Assembly: GCF_002157225.2 (NCBI RefSeq)
Contig: NZ_CP020038.1
Location: 6,282,991-6,346,990 of the forward strand
Length of the DNA: 64,000 nt
Direction: 5' to 3'
DNA from: Agarilytica rhodophyticola
Lineage (GTDB): Bacteria; Pseudomonadota; Gammaproteobacteria; Pseudomonadales; Cellvibrionaceae
Positions 36,796 through 46,773 of this stretch are shown piece after piece (the first letter of the stretch is position 1; each line of letters starts with the position of its first letter). The translations under genes were made by a program, and so were the position numbers. The notes below the pieces were generated by a model that was not told the origin of the DNA, ran no database searches, and saw nothing but the letters and a program-made list of their open reading frames with translations.

Positions 36796-38934
36796 TTACT
36801 GACAAGCACTACCCATCAAGCTAGGAATTTGCGCAGGATTAGCAGAGCTCTTTTCTCCCTGAATACCAAACTCAATGCTTTGTCCAGGTGAGATCGATAC
36901 ATTTGAAGCAACGAGATAAGGATTATTCCCGCTGAGCACAGCATTCCAATAATTTACTATGGTCGAGCCATCGTTGTATTCCCAGTTAAGCTGCCAATCT
37001 GTTAATACAGTGGTGGAATTATTAGTAATACGAATAGATGCAACGAAACCAGAGTCCCACTCATTTTGAATATTATATTCGCAGACAGTACTACCTGTAC
37101 CAGGGATATTGTCTCCGGGAGTTGGTGATGTGTCGACACCACTACCTAAACATTCGGGAACAACAAAGCCACCATTATGACTCCCTTGAAAACCAAAATT
37201 ATTAGACTGACCTGGAGCTAAGACATTATCACTAGAAGCAAAAATTATATGGTCTTCAACCACAACATTAGCATTCCAAAAGCCACTAATTTGCACCGGA
37301 ACTTGTACAGGAATACTAATCTTCCAACCATTTAACGTTTCCGTACCTGTGTTGGTAACAACAATATTATTTAATACAAACCCTGAATTCCAAATATCAG
37401 CATTACCAATGTTACAGCTAACGGCCATTAGTTCATTCACCGAAATAGTTACCTTAGCAGCTTGCGATTGATTACCATCATTATCGATAACAATGTATGA
37501 GAAACTATCATTTCCGACGAAATCAGAAACAGGTGTATAAGTTGCAATATTCTCATTCAATACAGCACTTCCGTGCGTGGGGCTAGATAAAATCGAGTAA
37601 GAAGCAATTTGACCACCTGGATCAGACCCTAATAAGTTAATGTCAACACTTTCGTTTTTATTAGTAGTTACTATTACATCGCCGGCACTTGGTATTCCAC
37701 TATTGCTGCTAGGCTTTATAATCTTAAATTTACCGGAAGTGTGTAATAACCCCAGCATGTATAATAGGCCGTTATAGTAGCGGTATTTTCCTGTGGGAAT
37801 CGGCAACTGCCATAAGTCTTCCACAAACCTTTTAGCTATTGGTAAATCTGAAGCCAAAGCTGCCACAGCGTTCATTGCCACGTGCCCCTCACTGCGATAT
37901 TCCACCTGAGGCACTCCGTCGTGAGTATACACAGTGACATAGTTACCTTGATCGTTATAAAAAGTCAGAATACGATTTGCTAACTCTACCGAACGCGGGT
38001 CGTCTTCAAACCACGCGTAGTCTACAGCTACATTTTGAATTGTTCGCATGGCATCAAAGGCTGAGAGATGGCTATTTGGATTAAAGCTCGTGACCTTTGG
38101 GCTACCATCAAAATTGGCATAATCGGTATATAATCCGGTTACAGGGTGAGCAGCATTTTCAAAAAAATCGCGGCTGGTCTCCGCCACTAATCGCCAGTAA
38201 CTGTTGTCCTTGATAGCCCAACGAGACCAAAGCTCATAAAACGCGGGCAAGTGATAAGATGGATCGGTGAATGCTTCGGAACGTTTATCAGGTGTAAAAA
38301 TAACCTGATTGTAATTAGGGTTTATAATTGGCACCTGTGTCGCATTAGTTGCTTTATTTACCATTTCATCCAAAATAAAATTTGCTTCGCGGCTATAGTT
38401 ATAAATTCCCTCGCCATCACCCCAACGATTTGAAGCAAACATTAATGCCATAACAAAATATTCCTCACCATCAGGAGCCGCATTCTTATCAATCGCGGTA
38501 AAGGGTGCACTGGCTTGCAATTGCCAAGAGAAATATCCCTTCCGATCACCTGTCTGATGCTGCATTTTAGTCTTCGAGAAGTTCCATAACTTATCGAAGA
38601 CTACTTGATCATTCATCATCACGGCTACCGTCATCCCATATGACATGCCTTCAGAACGTATATCATCGGAGTCAACAGCAAGAATGTAAGCCATATTGTT
38701 ATCAACCTCGAAGTACACTTTTTCACTGCTCGCGTCGCCGTGGAACAACTGTTGATACGCACCTAAAACTTTGTTATCTACTTCCTGCTCAGAAGCGGCA
38801 ATTCCCATTTCAACAAATAAATTTCTGTGTACTCCAGTTTCAAATGCTGGCGCAGCAACCCCATCGTGCAAGACAAAAAGCTGGCTCCATAATATGCATA
38901 AGAAGCCAAAGTTCTTAAGTTTTTTCATATTCAT
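36796..38934 (-). CDS. GH8 Rex-like enzyme with two CBM2 modules
   Basis: 712-aa secreted glycoside hydrolase. Signal peptide about 1-28; GH8 catalytic domain about 32-405 with Glu95 in SEGMSYG (acid), Asp155 in APDGEEYF and Asp294 in SAFDAMR (base), spacing like the reducing-end xylose-releasing exo-oligoxylanase from Bacillus halodurans. An Ig/cadherin-like domain follows (about 413-502, with YTPVSDFVGNDSFSYIV), then two CBM2-type cellulose/xylan-binding modules (about 504-600 and 615-712; DIWNSGFVLNNIVV and EWDSGFVASIRITN). The catalytic part is closest to Rex-type GH8; a GH8 endo-xylanase is the main alternative. Several membrane-bound or secreted Cellvibrionaceae enzymes have such modules. 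Confidence 0.88.
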   Translation of the reverse strand: MNMKKLKNFGFLCILWSQLFVLHDGVAAPAFETGVHRNLFVEMGIAASEQEVDNKVLGAYQQLFHGDASSEKVYFEVDNNMAYILAVDSDDIRSEGMSYGMTVAVMMNDQVVFDKLWNFSKTKMQHQTGDRKGYFSWQLQASAPFTAIDKNAAPDGEEYFVMALMFASNRWGDGEGIYNYSREANFILDEMVNKATNATQVPIINPNYNQVIFTPDKRSEAFTDPSYHLPAFYELWSRWAIKDNSYWRLVAETSRDFFENAAHPVTGLYTDYANFDGSPKVTSFNPNSHLSAFDAMRTIQNVAVDYAWFEDDPRSVELANRILTFYNDQGNYVTVYTHDGVPQVEYRSEGHVAMNAVAALASDLPIAKRFVEDLWQLPIPTGKYRYYNGLLYMLGLLHTSGKFKIIKPSSNSGIPSAGDVIVTTNKNESVDINLLGSDPGGQIASYSILSSPTHGSAVLNENIATYTPVSDFVGNDSFSYIVIDNDGNQSQAAKVTISVNELMAVSCNIGNADIWNSGFVLNNIVVTNTGTETLNGWKISIPVQVPVQISGFWNANVVVEDHIIFASSDNVLAPGQSNNFGFQGSHNGGFVVPECLGSGVDTSPTPGDNIPGTGSTVCEYNIQNEWDSGFVASIRITNNSTTVLTDWQLNWEYNDGSTIVNYWNAVLSGNNPYLVASNVSISPGQSIEFGIQGEKSSANPAQIPSLMGSACQ

Positions 38935-39239
38935 CGTTTTTAACCTTTTAAATGTGTAGCTAACAGACTACCTAGGAGCAGCCCATTTGAATTCAGGTTA
39001 AAAATGCTGTCCAGAGAAAAAATGTTCGAATGAAAGAAATTAGACGAACAGTTATAAGCCATTGATAGTAAAAGAAAATATTTTAAATTTTTTGAAAAAA
39101 ATTAAGAAAATAAATTATTTTACGAGGTCAAATATACGCAACTATTAGCTCGGATAAATGCAGATAGCATAAACTTATACTTATAAGGTCAGTTACAATG
39201 GATTATGACACTAAAAAGTCATATTAAAGAAATGAGATA
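38935..39239. other. intergenic region
   Basis: About 305 AT-rich bases with the GH8 promoter region. No repeat or gene seen. Confidence 0.35.
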
Positions 39240-40367
39240 TTATCGAATATTATTGATAACAGCACGTCTATATTCACTGGGAGTTTGCCCAACAAACTCT
39301 TTGAATTTAACATTAAAAGTCGTACGACTGGTAAAGCCTGCCAAGCTATAAATACTGGATATCTGCGTTCTTTTCCCCTGGCTTGCTAACAGCTTTTTGG
39401 CTTCCTCAATACGGTTTTGATTAAGATACTGATAAAAACTTATACCATAAAATTCATTTAACACGACAGAAAGTGCTCTAGGAGTAGTATTTAATTCATG
39501 GGCCATACGATCCAGAGTCATATTAGGCTGCAAATATGGTTTTTTATTTTCTATTAGCTGGCTAATTTTTCTTACATTGAAGTCCATGTCTTGTCTAAAT
39601 TGAGGTTCATCTTCAATATGACTATGCTCATACATATTAGAATCAAGCCTAGCTCTCCAGAAAAAAGTAAATAAAGCAATTAACATTATAAAATTTAAAT
39701 AAATTGCCGTTTTACCTATACTGCTCGCAATATTCATATTTTCTGTTAGATGATAGGCAGTATGTGCACTGAAACCAACGAACCAAATAAATAAATAGCC
39801 TCCCACAATCATCAATAGCTGATTGGTAGTGGTTTCTTTAAAAACATATTGTTTTTTTTCTGATACTTTCAAGCCATGCTTTATGAAAATATACAAGCTA
39901 GCAAAGCCATAGATAATCAAAGTTAGATGATATGTGGAGGGGTTCACAAAATTTCCTTGCCAAGTATAAAAATTACGATACAAGGTACTATTACTGTCAT
40001 ACGAGACAATAATAGTGAAAATGTAAACAAATAGTGGAGTAATATGGAAAATGGATTTGTTGGTGATATGATAATTTTTTATTACGCGGAAACTTACGTA
40101 AAAAAATAAGGTTTGGCCTTTAATATAGAAAGCTGCAATTAAAAAAAAGTAGAAAAAAGGCATCTGTGAAGCAATATAAGTCGCACCAAATAACGAATAG
40201 AACGACATGATGTATAATGTTTCTATCGCAGTGCAAACCAAAAAGACAGGAAGATAGAGGCGACTGCTACCTTTACTTTCCAGAGCCACCATTAATGCTA
40301 GGTAAACAGCGGCCAAAGTACTCATAAATAATACAAGATCATGAAAATTTAAAATATTAGATTCCAT
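39240..40367 (-). CDS. AraC regulator with membrane domain
   Basis: 375-aa protein. The N-terminal half (about 1-230) has about seven membrane segments, like the 7TM-type sensory part of membrane-bound AraC regulators. The C-terminal 100 residues are an AraC/XylS double helix-turn-helix (MTLDRMAHELNTTPRALSVVLNE, NQNRIEEAKKLL, SIYSLAGFTSRTTFNVKFKE and VGQTPSEYRR). It lies behind the GH8 gene on the same strand with its own promoter region. Likely role: membrane-anchored transcription factor for a nearby gene set; no target is visible. Confidence 0.88.
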   Translation of the reverse strand: MESNILNFHDLVLFMSTLAAVYLALMVALESKGSSRLYLPVFLVCTAIETLYIMSFYSLFGATYIASQMPFFYFFLIAAFYIKGQTLFFYVSFRVIKNYHITNKSIFHITPLFVYIFTIIVSYDSNSTLYRNFYTWQGNFVNPSTYHLTLIIYGFASLYIFIKHGLKVSEKKQYVFKETTTNQLLMIVGGYLFIWFVGFSAHTAYHLTENMNIASSIGKTAIYLNFIMLIALFTFFWRARLDSNMYEHSHIEDEPQFRQDMDFNVRKISQLIENKKPYLQPNMTLDRMAHELNTTPRALSVVLNEFYGISFYQYLNQNRIEEAKKLLASQGKRTQISSIYSLAGFTSRTTFNVKFKEFVGQTPSEYRRAVINNIR

Positions 40368-40533
40368 ATTTTGTATCAGCGCAAAAAGTCAATCGTAGTA
40401 GTGGTTGGCTAGTTGTAATTGATTAACGCTATTATCTCATACAATCATTGTCATAGGCTTAACGACGGTTGATTAACACTAATTGAATCACACAGGCTGG
40501 CACGTCTATCGACAATTCGATATAAACATGGAG

Positions 40534-40573
40534 ACTTATAAAATAAGCAAAGAGTTTTGCTTATTTTATAAGT
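40534..40573. terminator. 18-bp perfect inverted repeat
   Basis: Arms ACTTATAAAATAAGCAAA and its complement are perfect over 18 bp around the loop GAGT. It starts 7 bases after the DUF885 gene stop on the minus strand. It probably acts as a terminator despite the AT-rich stem and lack of a separate T tract. Confidence 0.55.
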
Positions 40574-40580
40574 AGATATT

Positions 40581-41882
40581 TTACTTAAGGTCTGATGGCA
40601 ATCTAGGAGATGATAGTAACTCAGCAAACACTTTCCAGCGCTGATCGTCTACGCTGCCGGCTTCTTTTTCAATATGCTGGCGGACTAAGTCCTTGCCCAA
40701 GTTATAGTTAATAACATAGCTTCTATAAGTATCTATGAATTTTACTCTTTGTCGTGCTCTAGCAGGAGCCATAGCTGAATAACTCGTTAACCAACGAGCT
40801 GCTGCATCGGCATTAATATCACCATCGAGATAACGACGCGCGGCTTCATTGCCGGCATAACTTAAACCCGACATGGCTTCTTCTATTTTGTAGTAGAGCT
40901 CGGCGCGTTTTGGGTTTAAGCCCGCAATAGGAAATAAGTAATCCCTCTCAAACTGCCAGCGAGAGTCACCAGGAAAGGCCATCTGAATACCAAAATTGGC
41001 GCTCCCTTCAGCAATTAAAGATTGCGGACTGTACAGAGGGTAAACAGAATACTCTACCCAACTCTTGTCCCTCACTAAATGCTTTTCAAGCAGAGTGTTA
41101 TATAAATGATGACCTGGATAGCCTTCGTGACAAGCCAAATCAATAGCGCGGCTAATAAAGATAGGCAAATCAGTGTTTACCTGAATTAAACTGTGATAGT
41201 TCCCCTGATACCAGTTGTAGCCACTCCAAGGCTTATCAGTAACATATTCAACGACAAAGCTCTCCCCTTCGGGTAGATCAATGTATTTCTGCGTGCGCTC
41301 ACGGCATGCCTCAATAGCTCTTTTAAATACTGCGTCCAATTTTTTTGGTGGAATAATGAACTCTTTGCGGAAATTCTCAATACGTTCAATAAATGAATCC
41401 CCTTCGGCCCCATCCTTTACCAACAGCTCGTCTATCTGATCTACAATCTTTTGAAAGTGCTCCCTTGTATGGGTAGGGGCGACAGCATCATATAGTGCTT
41501 GAGATTCTTTATCAAAGCTCCAACGTTCCCCCTTAAGCATTTTGACATATGCAGACAATGCACCCAGCTGCCTCAGAAGGTAGCGGTGCCTAAGAACGAC
41601 TAACTCTTCGCTAGACACTTCAACCTGGTTTAGTTGTTCAATAAGCGCAGTTGCACTGGATAAAATATCATCAAGTGTCTGCTGTTGAATATCCGTTTGC
41701 CATTTTTTAGGTCCATAGTATGCATCAACATATCCAGCATCATGTTGGCCCAAAGCTAACACTAAGCGTACATAACTTTCAGCTATGCCATCTAAATCCT
41801 TTGAATTCACCTTTTTTTGCGACGAACAACCGCTAATAACCAGCATAAAAGCCAGTAGACATAGTAAAATTCCAGTTCTCAT
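40581..41882 (-). CDS. DUF885 lipoprotein, metallopeptidase-like
   Basis: 433-aa predicted lipoprotein (lipobox VISGC, Cys19) of the DUF885 family. The family hallmark HEGYPGHH occurs in LACHEGYPGHHLYNTLLE (about residues 246-253); a second conserved Glu lies in SLIAEGSANFG and an Arg-rich C-terminal block in MAPARARQRVKFIDTYRSYVI. The motif is that of a zinc-dependent peptidase; substrates of most members are unknown. Monocistronic. The surroundings are typical of envelope and nutrient genes and do not narrow the role. Confidence 0.85.
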   Translation of the reverse strand: MRTGILLCLLAFMLVISGCSSQKKVNSKDLDGIAESYVRLVLALGQHDAGYVDAYYGPKKWQTDIQQQTLDDILSSATALIEQLNQVEVSSEELVVLRHRYLLRQLGALSAYVKMLKGERWSFDKESQALYDAVAPTHTREHFQKIVDQIDELLVKDGAEGDSFIERIENFRKEFIIPPKKLDAVFKRAIEACRERTQKYIDLPEGESFVVEYVTDKPWSGYNWYQGNYHSLIQVNTDLPIFISRAIDLACHEGYPGHHLYNTLLEKHLVRDKSWVEYSVYPLYSPQSLIAEGSANFGIQMAFPGDSRWQFERDYLFPIAGLNPKRAELYYKIEEAMSGLSYAGNEAARRYLDGDINADAAARWLTSYSAMAPARARQRVKFIDTYRSYVINYNLGKDLVRQHIEKEAGSVDDQRWKVFAELLSSPRLPSDLK

Positions 41883-42274
41883 TTGATGCCTCCTCTGTCA
41901 GAGATTAGTTTAGAGCTGATTAACTATAATAGGTTGTCATAAATGTGAGGAATTTTGTTGTCTGGTTAAACGCTTACTACAGCTCAGAGCTTCCGCTCCC
42001 AGCTCACGCCCCTTACCTACAACCCATGTAGACATAGTGAGGCTATGGGTAACGGAAGTAACAACAATAGACGGCAAAATAACCGTTTCTATTATGAACT
42101 ATTTGTATTTAATTAGCTCTCTATACAGCTTACAGCAATTACTATATGGACGTAGGAGAGCTTAAGTACATCAAACATGGATCGGAAATCATCAAGGAGG
42201 CCAAGTATATAGTAATCATCACTACATAAGTGATGTAAATACAACAAAACAGTCTAGATGTTAGAGAATATTCA
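41883..42274. other. divergent intergenic region
   Basis: About 390 bases between divergent genes. A hairpin with outer arms ACCCAT/ATGGGT (42022-42027 and 42045-42050) and an alternative inner stem CATAG/CTATG is present in a GC-rich patch unlike its surroundings, a possible repeat remnant. No gene seen. Confidence 0.35.
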
Positions 42275-43804
42275 ATGCTATATCCGTACATGTATGCAGC
42301 AATATTATTAATAGGTCTACTATCAAGCGCGACCAAGACTAGCGCGCAAACCCAAAATCCCCTATTTACTACTCATAAAGTAACGCTACCTTTTGCTATT
42401 AAGCAACCAGCCTTAGCAGCTAACCTAACCGAACACAAAGGTAAAGAGTTGATTTTCATTGGTACAGATAACAATGAAAAAAGATGGCTAAGTATATTCA
42501 CATACGATCAGGGAAATAAACAATTTAGCCAGTTAGATAAAGTTAGCCTTCCGGACTCTGTAATTGCTTACGACATAGGCGTGGGAGAAAAACAGTCACT
42601 TTACTTTCTAACTAAGGACAAACTGTTAAAGTACATACCACCGAAAAAACAACAAGAGAATAACCCAAAGATCGAGGAAGCTCTTGCAATAAAATCAATT
42701 TTTTTATTAGATGAAGTACCCTCTTTAAAACAAAGAAACTTTGTTAAAGATATTAATGATGACAAAAAAGACGATATAGTTCTACCACATTTTGAACGTC
42801 TAAATTTATGGCTATCAGATAAGAATAGTGGCGGATGGACATATCAACCTATAGCTATACCGCCGTCGGTAAAATCAAATTCTAGTGGTGTTAGTTTCTC
42901 TCAGCCACCCTTATTTTTTATTGATATGAACTTTGACAACAAGAGTGATATTGTTGAGTCTCACCAGGAAGGCATTAATGTATATTTGCAAGATGATACA
43001 GGAAAATTTTCTTCGACACCGGTAGCTATTAAAATATCAGATGATATTCATAACCAAGAGTGGTGGGAGGTTGATGAAGATGATGGGCAGGGTTTAGACC
43101 AGAGTAAACTTTCTTATCGTTATTTGGAAAACGTTAAAGATTTGAATGGTGATGGTGCTCCAGATTTGGTTGTCCGTTTAACAAAAAGTTCTGGTGTTTT
43201 TAAACGTACAAATGATTATGAATTCTATTTTGGAGATAAAGAATCAGGCCTTACTCGATTTAAAAAGGTAGCGACAACTATGATCGCACCAGAGAAAACA
43301 CTATCAGACCTTGTATTTGTAGATATTGATAACGACGGTACCCTGGAGGTAATGACATCTTCTTTTAATATAAGCCTAAGCAAAATTATTGGAGCTTTAT
43401 TATCAGGAGGTATTGCGCAAAAATTTTTAGTATTCACGATGGACGAAAATGAGAGATTTCAAGAAAAGCCATTAGCCCAAAGAAAAGTCAAACTAAAGTT
43501 TAGTATCAGTCAAGGACAAAGTGGTTTTCCATTAACCAAGGTTATCGATGTCAATGGTGACAATTTTAAGGATCTTATTTTTTCAAGTGATAGTAAAAAG
43601 ATTAATGTTGTACTTGCTCAAAAGAATAGCGAGAAACCCTATTCATCATCGGTAATTAAATTTGCTACACAGGTTCCAACTGACAGCGAAAATATTTTAG
43701 ATGAGGATATCAACGGAGATGGTAAACAGGATATTATTATGCATTACGGCAGATTAGATGATGCCGAGCTACTAAAAACTGTTAATGTACTACTTGCCAA
43801 TTGA
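42275..43804 (+). CDS. exported FG-GAP/VCBS repeat protein
   Basis: 509-aa exported protein (signal peptide about 1-24) with repeated Ca-binding-type loops of the FG-GAP/VCBS form DxNxDxxxD: DINDDKKDDIV (about 163), DMNFDNKSDIV (about 218), DLNGDGAPDLV (about 290), DIDNDGTLEV (about 350), DVNGDNFKDLI (about 428) and DINGDGKQDII (about 487). Such proteins form beta-propellers at or outside the cell surface. No catalytic domain is seen. It is monocistronic and convergent with the symporter gene. Confidence 0.82.
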   Translation: MLYPYMYAAILLIGLLSSATKTSAQTQNPLFTTHKVTLPFAIKQPALAANLTEHKGKELIFIGTDNNEKRWLSIFTYDQGNKQFSQLDKVSLPDSVIAYDIGVGEKQSLYFLTKDKLLKYIPPKKQQENNPKIEEALAIKSIFLLDEVPSLKQRNFVKDINDDKKDDIVLPHFERLNLWLSDKNSGGWTYQPIAIPPSVKSNSSGVSFSQPPLFFIDMNFDNKSDIVESHQEGINVYLQDDTGKFSSTPVAIKISDDIHNQEWWEVDEDDGQGLDQSKLSYRYLENVKDLNGDGAPDLVVRLTKSSGVFKRTNDYEFYFGDKESGLTRFKKVATTMIAPEKTLSDLVFVDIDNDGTLEVMTSSFNISLSKIIGALLSGGIAQKFLVFTMDENERFQEKPLAQRKVKLKFSISQGQSGFPLTKVIDVNGDNFKDLIFSSDSKKINVVLAQKNSEKPYSSSVIKFATQVPTDSENILDEDINGDGKQDIIMHYGRLDDAELLKTVNVLLAN

Positions 43805-43818
43805 TAATTAAAGGAAAT

Positions 43819-43852
43819 TTAGGGGCACAAGGATTATTAGAAGTACCCCTAA
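43819..43852. terminator. hairpin between convergent genes
   Basis: Arms TTAGGGG and CCCCTAA with a 20-base loop, then TACTCTTT on the plus strand, sit between the FG-GAP gene and the symporter gene stops. It could terminate both. Confidence 0.5.
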
Positions 43853-43858
43853 TACTCT

Positions 43859-45649
43859 TTAATCTTCAAGTTTATCAAGCCAATTCTTTTTCAGAAGCCA
43901 GGAGCTTATAAGTAACACGACTAAAGCCCACAACATCGGCCACCATTGACGGATAACAAGATAAATAGGCATTACTACTAGTGTCATTTGCCAAACAACA
44001 CCAATGGCAACATTTGTCATATCTCGGCGAAAATCTTGATTCCCTTTAAATTCAGTATCATTAGCACAGACTTTATCATGTATCGGTTGCCAAACCCCCC
44101 ACGGTCTCACACGCTTATAAAATTCACACAGTACTTCTTCAGATTCAGCAGGTGTTAGAAGTGTACCGGCTATCGATCCTATTAAGCCAAATAACAATAG
44201 TAGAGGAAAAGCCATTAATGGCTGCACATCCGGCATAACTAAAGGTAAAATTAGTGAGCCTACTAGGCCTGCCATCATGCCCCAGAAGTAACCATAAGAA
44301 TTGAACCTCCACCAATGCCATTTAAGTAAGTTCGATGCTGCATAACCGCCAAATAACGCTCCAAAAATCCATTGCATAATATCGTTAATGGTATTCAATA
44401 AAAGACCTAAACCCACCCCAACTACAACCAAAAGTATCGAAACCAAGTAGCCCACTCGTATATAAGTGCGATTTTCACCATTAGGACAAAAGTAGCGCTT
44501 ATATATATCATTCACAAAATAGACCGGAGCCGCATTGACTGTTGCCGCAAAGGTCGACATAAATGCTGCCAATAAGCCCGCAATTAGCAGCCCAGTTAAA
44601 CCAACCGGAACAAAATTATTAATGGCGTAAGGTAATATTTGTTCAAAATCAAAGTGACTGCCTTGCGATTGGATATCAGGTCCCATATAAACCAGAGCGA
44701 GTATTGTTAAACCCGCAACCATCATATAGCGGGGGAAAAACATCACTAAAGATACAAAACCACTCATTTTAGCCGCTTCTTTTGCATTCTTCGTAGCCAG
44801 GATTCTCTGCATATCATAGTTTGGTACAGGACCTGCCATACTTGATATTACACCTTTAAAAACCATCATCATTACCAGTAGGCCAAATAGCTCAAAGCCA
44901 TCTTCATTCATTTTTACATTGACACTATCAATAACACCTTGCCAATTAAGATTTAGTGTCCAACCAAAAAATAACTCATCCCAACCATCTGGAGTAGCTT
45001 GCGCTAATTGCTCAACACTCACAGCTTTCATCGCAATAACCCCGACACTAATCGCTGCGATGGTCATCACTATAAATTGCACAATTTCAGTAAAAACAAC
45101 ACTGTACATTCCGCCTTTCACAACATAGAGAGTCGTAATAGCAAAAATAATGATCGCATAAGTATCAGGTGATAAGCCCCAGGGAAAGAAAATTGCTGCA
45201 AACTTTCCTATTCCCTTAAATGCATAAGCAATAAAACCAACAGCACTGACAATGGCGAAAATTACCACGATTAACTGACAAAGCTCCGAGCCTTTACCAG
45301 AGCCGAAACGCGTTTGTAGCCATTGAGCTCCAGTCATGACATTTGAACGGCGTAACCAACTAGATAAATAGACCATCAGGAATACTTGATTAAAAATGGG
45401 CCATAACCAAGGTAACCACGCGCTCTTTAATCCGTAGACAAAACACATCGACACCAACCACATAGTGCCGGTGATATCAAACATACCAGATGCATTAGAA
45501 ACACCCAATGCCCACCAAGGAATTGTTTTACCAGCCAAAAAATACGATTTAATATCTTTGCTGGCAAGGCGAGAAACATACAAGCCTAACAGCAGAGTTC
45601 CTCCTATATACAGCGCAATAACAAGAATATCGATCCAGCTTAAATTCAT
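43859..45649 (-). CDS. sodium/solute symporter (SSS family)
   Basis: 596-aa sodium-coupled symporter with about 13-14 membrane segments. SSS features: YFLAGKTIPWWALGVSNASG near residues 37-55, the GGMYSVVFTEIVQF segment near 188, and SIFAATVNAAPVYFVND-type region near 370 (MSTFAATVNAAP). Proteins of this kind in glycan loci import monosaccharides, often uronic acids or amino sugars. A sugar kinase gene lies 200 bases upstream on the same strand, so the import of a sugar that is then phosphorylated is plausible. Confidence 0.88.
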   Translation of the reverse strand: MNLSWIDILVIALYIGGTLLLGLYVSRLASKDIKSYFLAGKTIPWWALGVSNASGMFDITGTMWLVSMCFVYGLKSAWLPWLWPIFNQVFLMVYLSSWLRRSNVMTGAQWLQTRFGSGKGSELCQLIVVIFAIVSAVGFIAYAFKGIGKFAAIFFPWGLSPDTYAIIIFAITTLYVVKGGMYSVVFTEIVQFIVMTIAAISVGVIAMKAVSVEQLAQATPDGWDELFFGWTLNLNWQGVIDSVNVKMNEDGFELFGLLVMMMVFKGVISSMAGPVPNYDMQRILATKNAKEAAKMSGFVSLVMFFPRYMMVAGLTILALVYMGPDIQSQGSHFDFEQILPYAINNFVPVGLTGLLIAGLLAAFMSTFAATVNAAPVYFVNDIYKRYFCPNGENRTYIRVGYLVSILLVVVGVGLGLLLNTINDIMQWIFGALFGGYAASNLLKWHWWRFNSYGYFWGMMAGLVGSLILPLVMPDVQPLMAFPLLLLFGLIGSIAGTLLTPAESEEVLCEFYKRVRPWGVWQPIHDKVCANDTEFKGNQDFRRDMTNVAIGVVWQMTLVVMPIYLVIRQWWPMLWALVVLLISSWLLKKNWLDKLED

Positions 45650-45849
45650 TTAGAGCCCACCCTTGAGGGTATTTGCACAGGAAATTTATTATTTTTTATC
45701 AAAGCTAGCTGAGAATTTAAAGCATATCTGGCGTCGCTTCAACTCCCTAGTTTTTGTAAGGCTGAATAGGGCAAATAGGGCTCGATGAAGAGAACATCCC
45801 CCTTGAAAACGCTCTGGTTAACTCACGAGCTCGATAGATGCGGTTGTGA

Positions 45850-46773
45850 CTATTTTTTCGTTGCGATAAAGCGGCTACGAGCAAACATCATTGCACCTTG
45901 CTCAGGTGAAGCTTTTACCCTGACAATATGAGGTTGATAGCTTTGTTTGAGGTGTGGAACGATATGAGGGGCGATACTGCCAACAAAGGCAATACGAGAG
46001 ACACCGAAAGAAAGTAAACGCGTTATTACTTGATCGATAAATTTGGCGCCTTCCGCAATTAAACTTTGGGCGACATTATCACCATCTTGCGCATGTTTAA
46101 ACACTGCAGGGGCATAGCGAGCAAACTCTGGAGCAAGTGCATTGTTCATCCTTTCTACCAGTTCCATAAGACTACTATCACATAATAGTTCTTTTGTTAA
46201 CGATGTAGCAGGCCCGAGCTTATCAATATCTAATAACACCGCTTTCACAGCTTCAAGCCCAAACCATGATCCACTACAGGTAGCACCAATAGGAAAGCCA
46301 TGACCACCAACAGGGTGCTCTTTTCCTTTAACAATAGCTAGAGCGCTAAATCCGGTACCAAGAATAATGATAGCTCCGTCTTCCCCCTCATGAGCCCCTA
46401 ACGTCGCGACATAGGTGTCGGTAGTTATATAGAGAGCGTAGAATGGGTGTTGCCATTTAGCCAAGGCCTGTTGCATAGCTGGTAAGGCGAGGCCCGCGAG
46501 GCCTGCACCTACAACCAGATTAGCTAAGCCAATATCAGCACGTTGTAAATGCTCAATAGCACTGTTGACGGCCTGTAAAATTGAATCTAAAGTTTTCTCC
46601 ACGCCATTAACAGGATTAGCAGATCCGGATCGTCCAGAAGCTAGAAGAGTGCCTTCTGCATTAAATATACTCGCCCGACAGTTAGTTGCACCACCATCAA
46701 TCCCAACAAAGAATAAATTGTCATTAGCTAAAAGTGTTGCAATATTAGTTGGATAAAACATTGAATTGTGCAC
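45850..46773 (-). CDS. BadF/BcrA-type sugar kinase, GlcNAc kinase-like
   Basis: 307-aa ATPase of the BadF/BadG/BcrA/BcrD fold. Phosphate-1 FVGIDGGATNCRA (about 22-34), phosphate-2 region IIILGTGFSALAI (about 139), the GGHGFPIGATCSGSWFG block and the adenosine motif IAFVGSIAPHI near 275 fit N-acetylglucosamine kinases of this fold. The start is GTG at 46773; an ATG at 46761 is possible. Its neighbours are an SSS symporter downstream and a FucP/NagP-type transporter and DUF1624 acyltransferase 2-5 kb upstream. The amino-sugar substrate is inferred from family and neighbours; nagA and nagB are not in the window. Confidence 0.82.
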   Translation of the reverse strand: MHNSMFYPTNIATLLANDNLFFVGIDGGATNCRASIFNAEGTLLASGRSGSANPVNGVEKTLDSILQAVNSAIEHLQRADIGLANLVVGAGLAGLALPAMQQALAKWQHPFYALYITTDTYVATLGAHEGEDGAIIILGTGFSALAIVKGKEHPVGGHGFPIGATCSGSWFGLEAVKAVLLDIDKLGPATSLTKELLCDSSLMELVERMNNALAPEFARYAPAVFKHAQDGDNVAQSLIAEGAKFIDQVITRLLSFGVSRIAFVGSIAPHIVPHLKQSYQPHIVRVKASPEQGAMMFARSRFIATKK

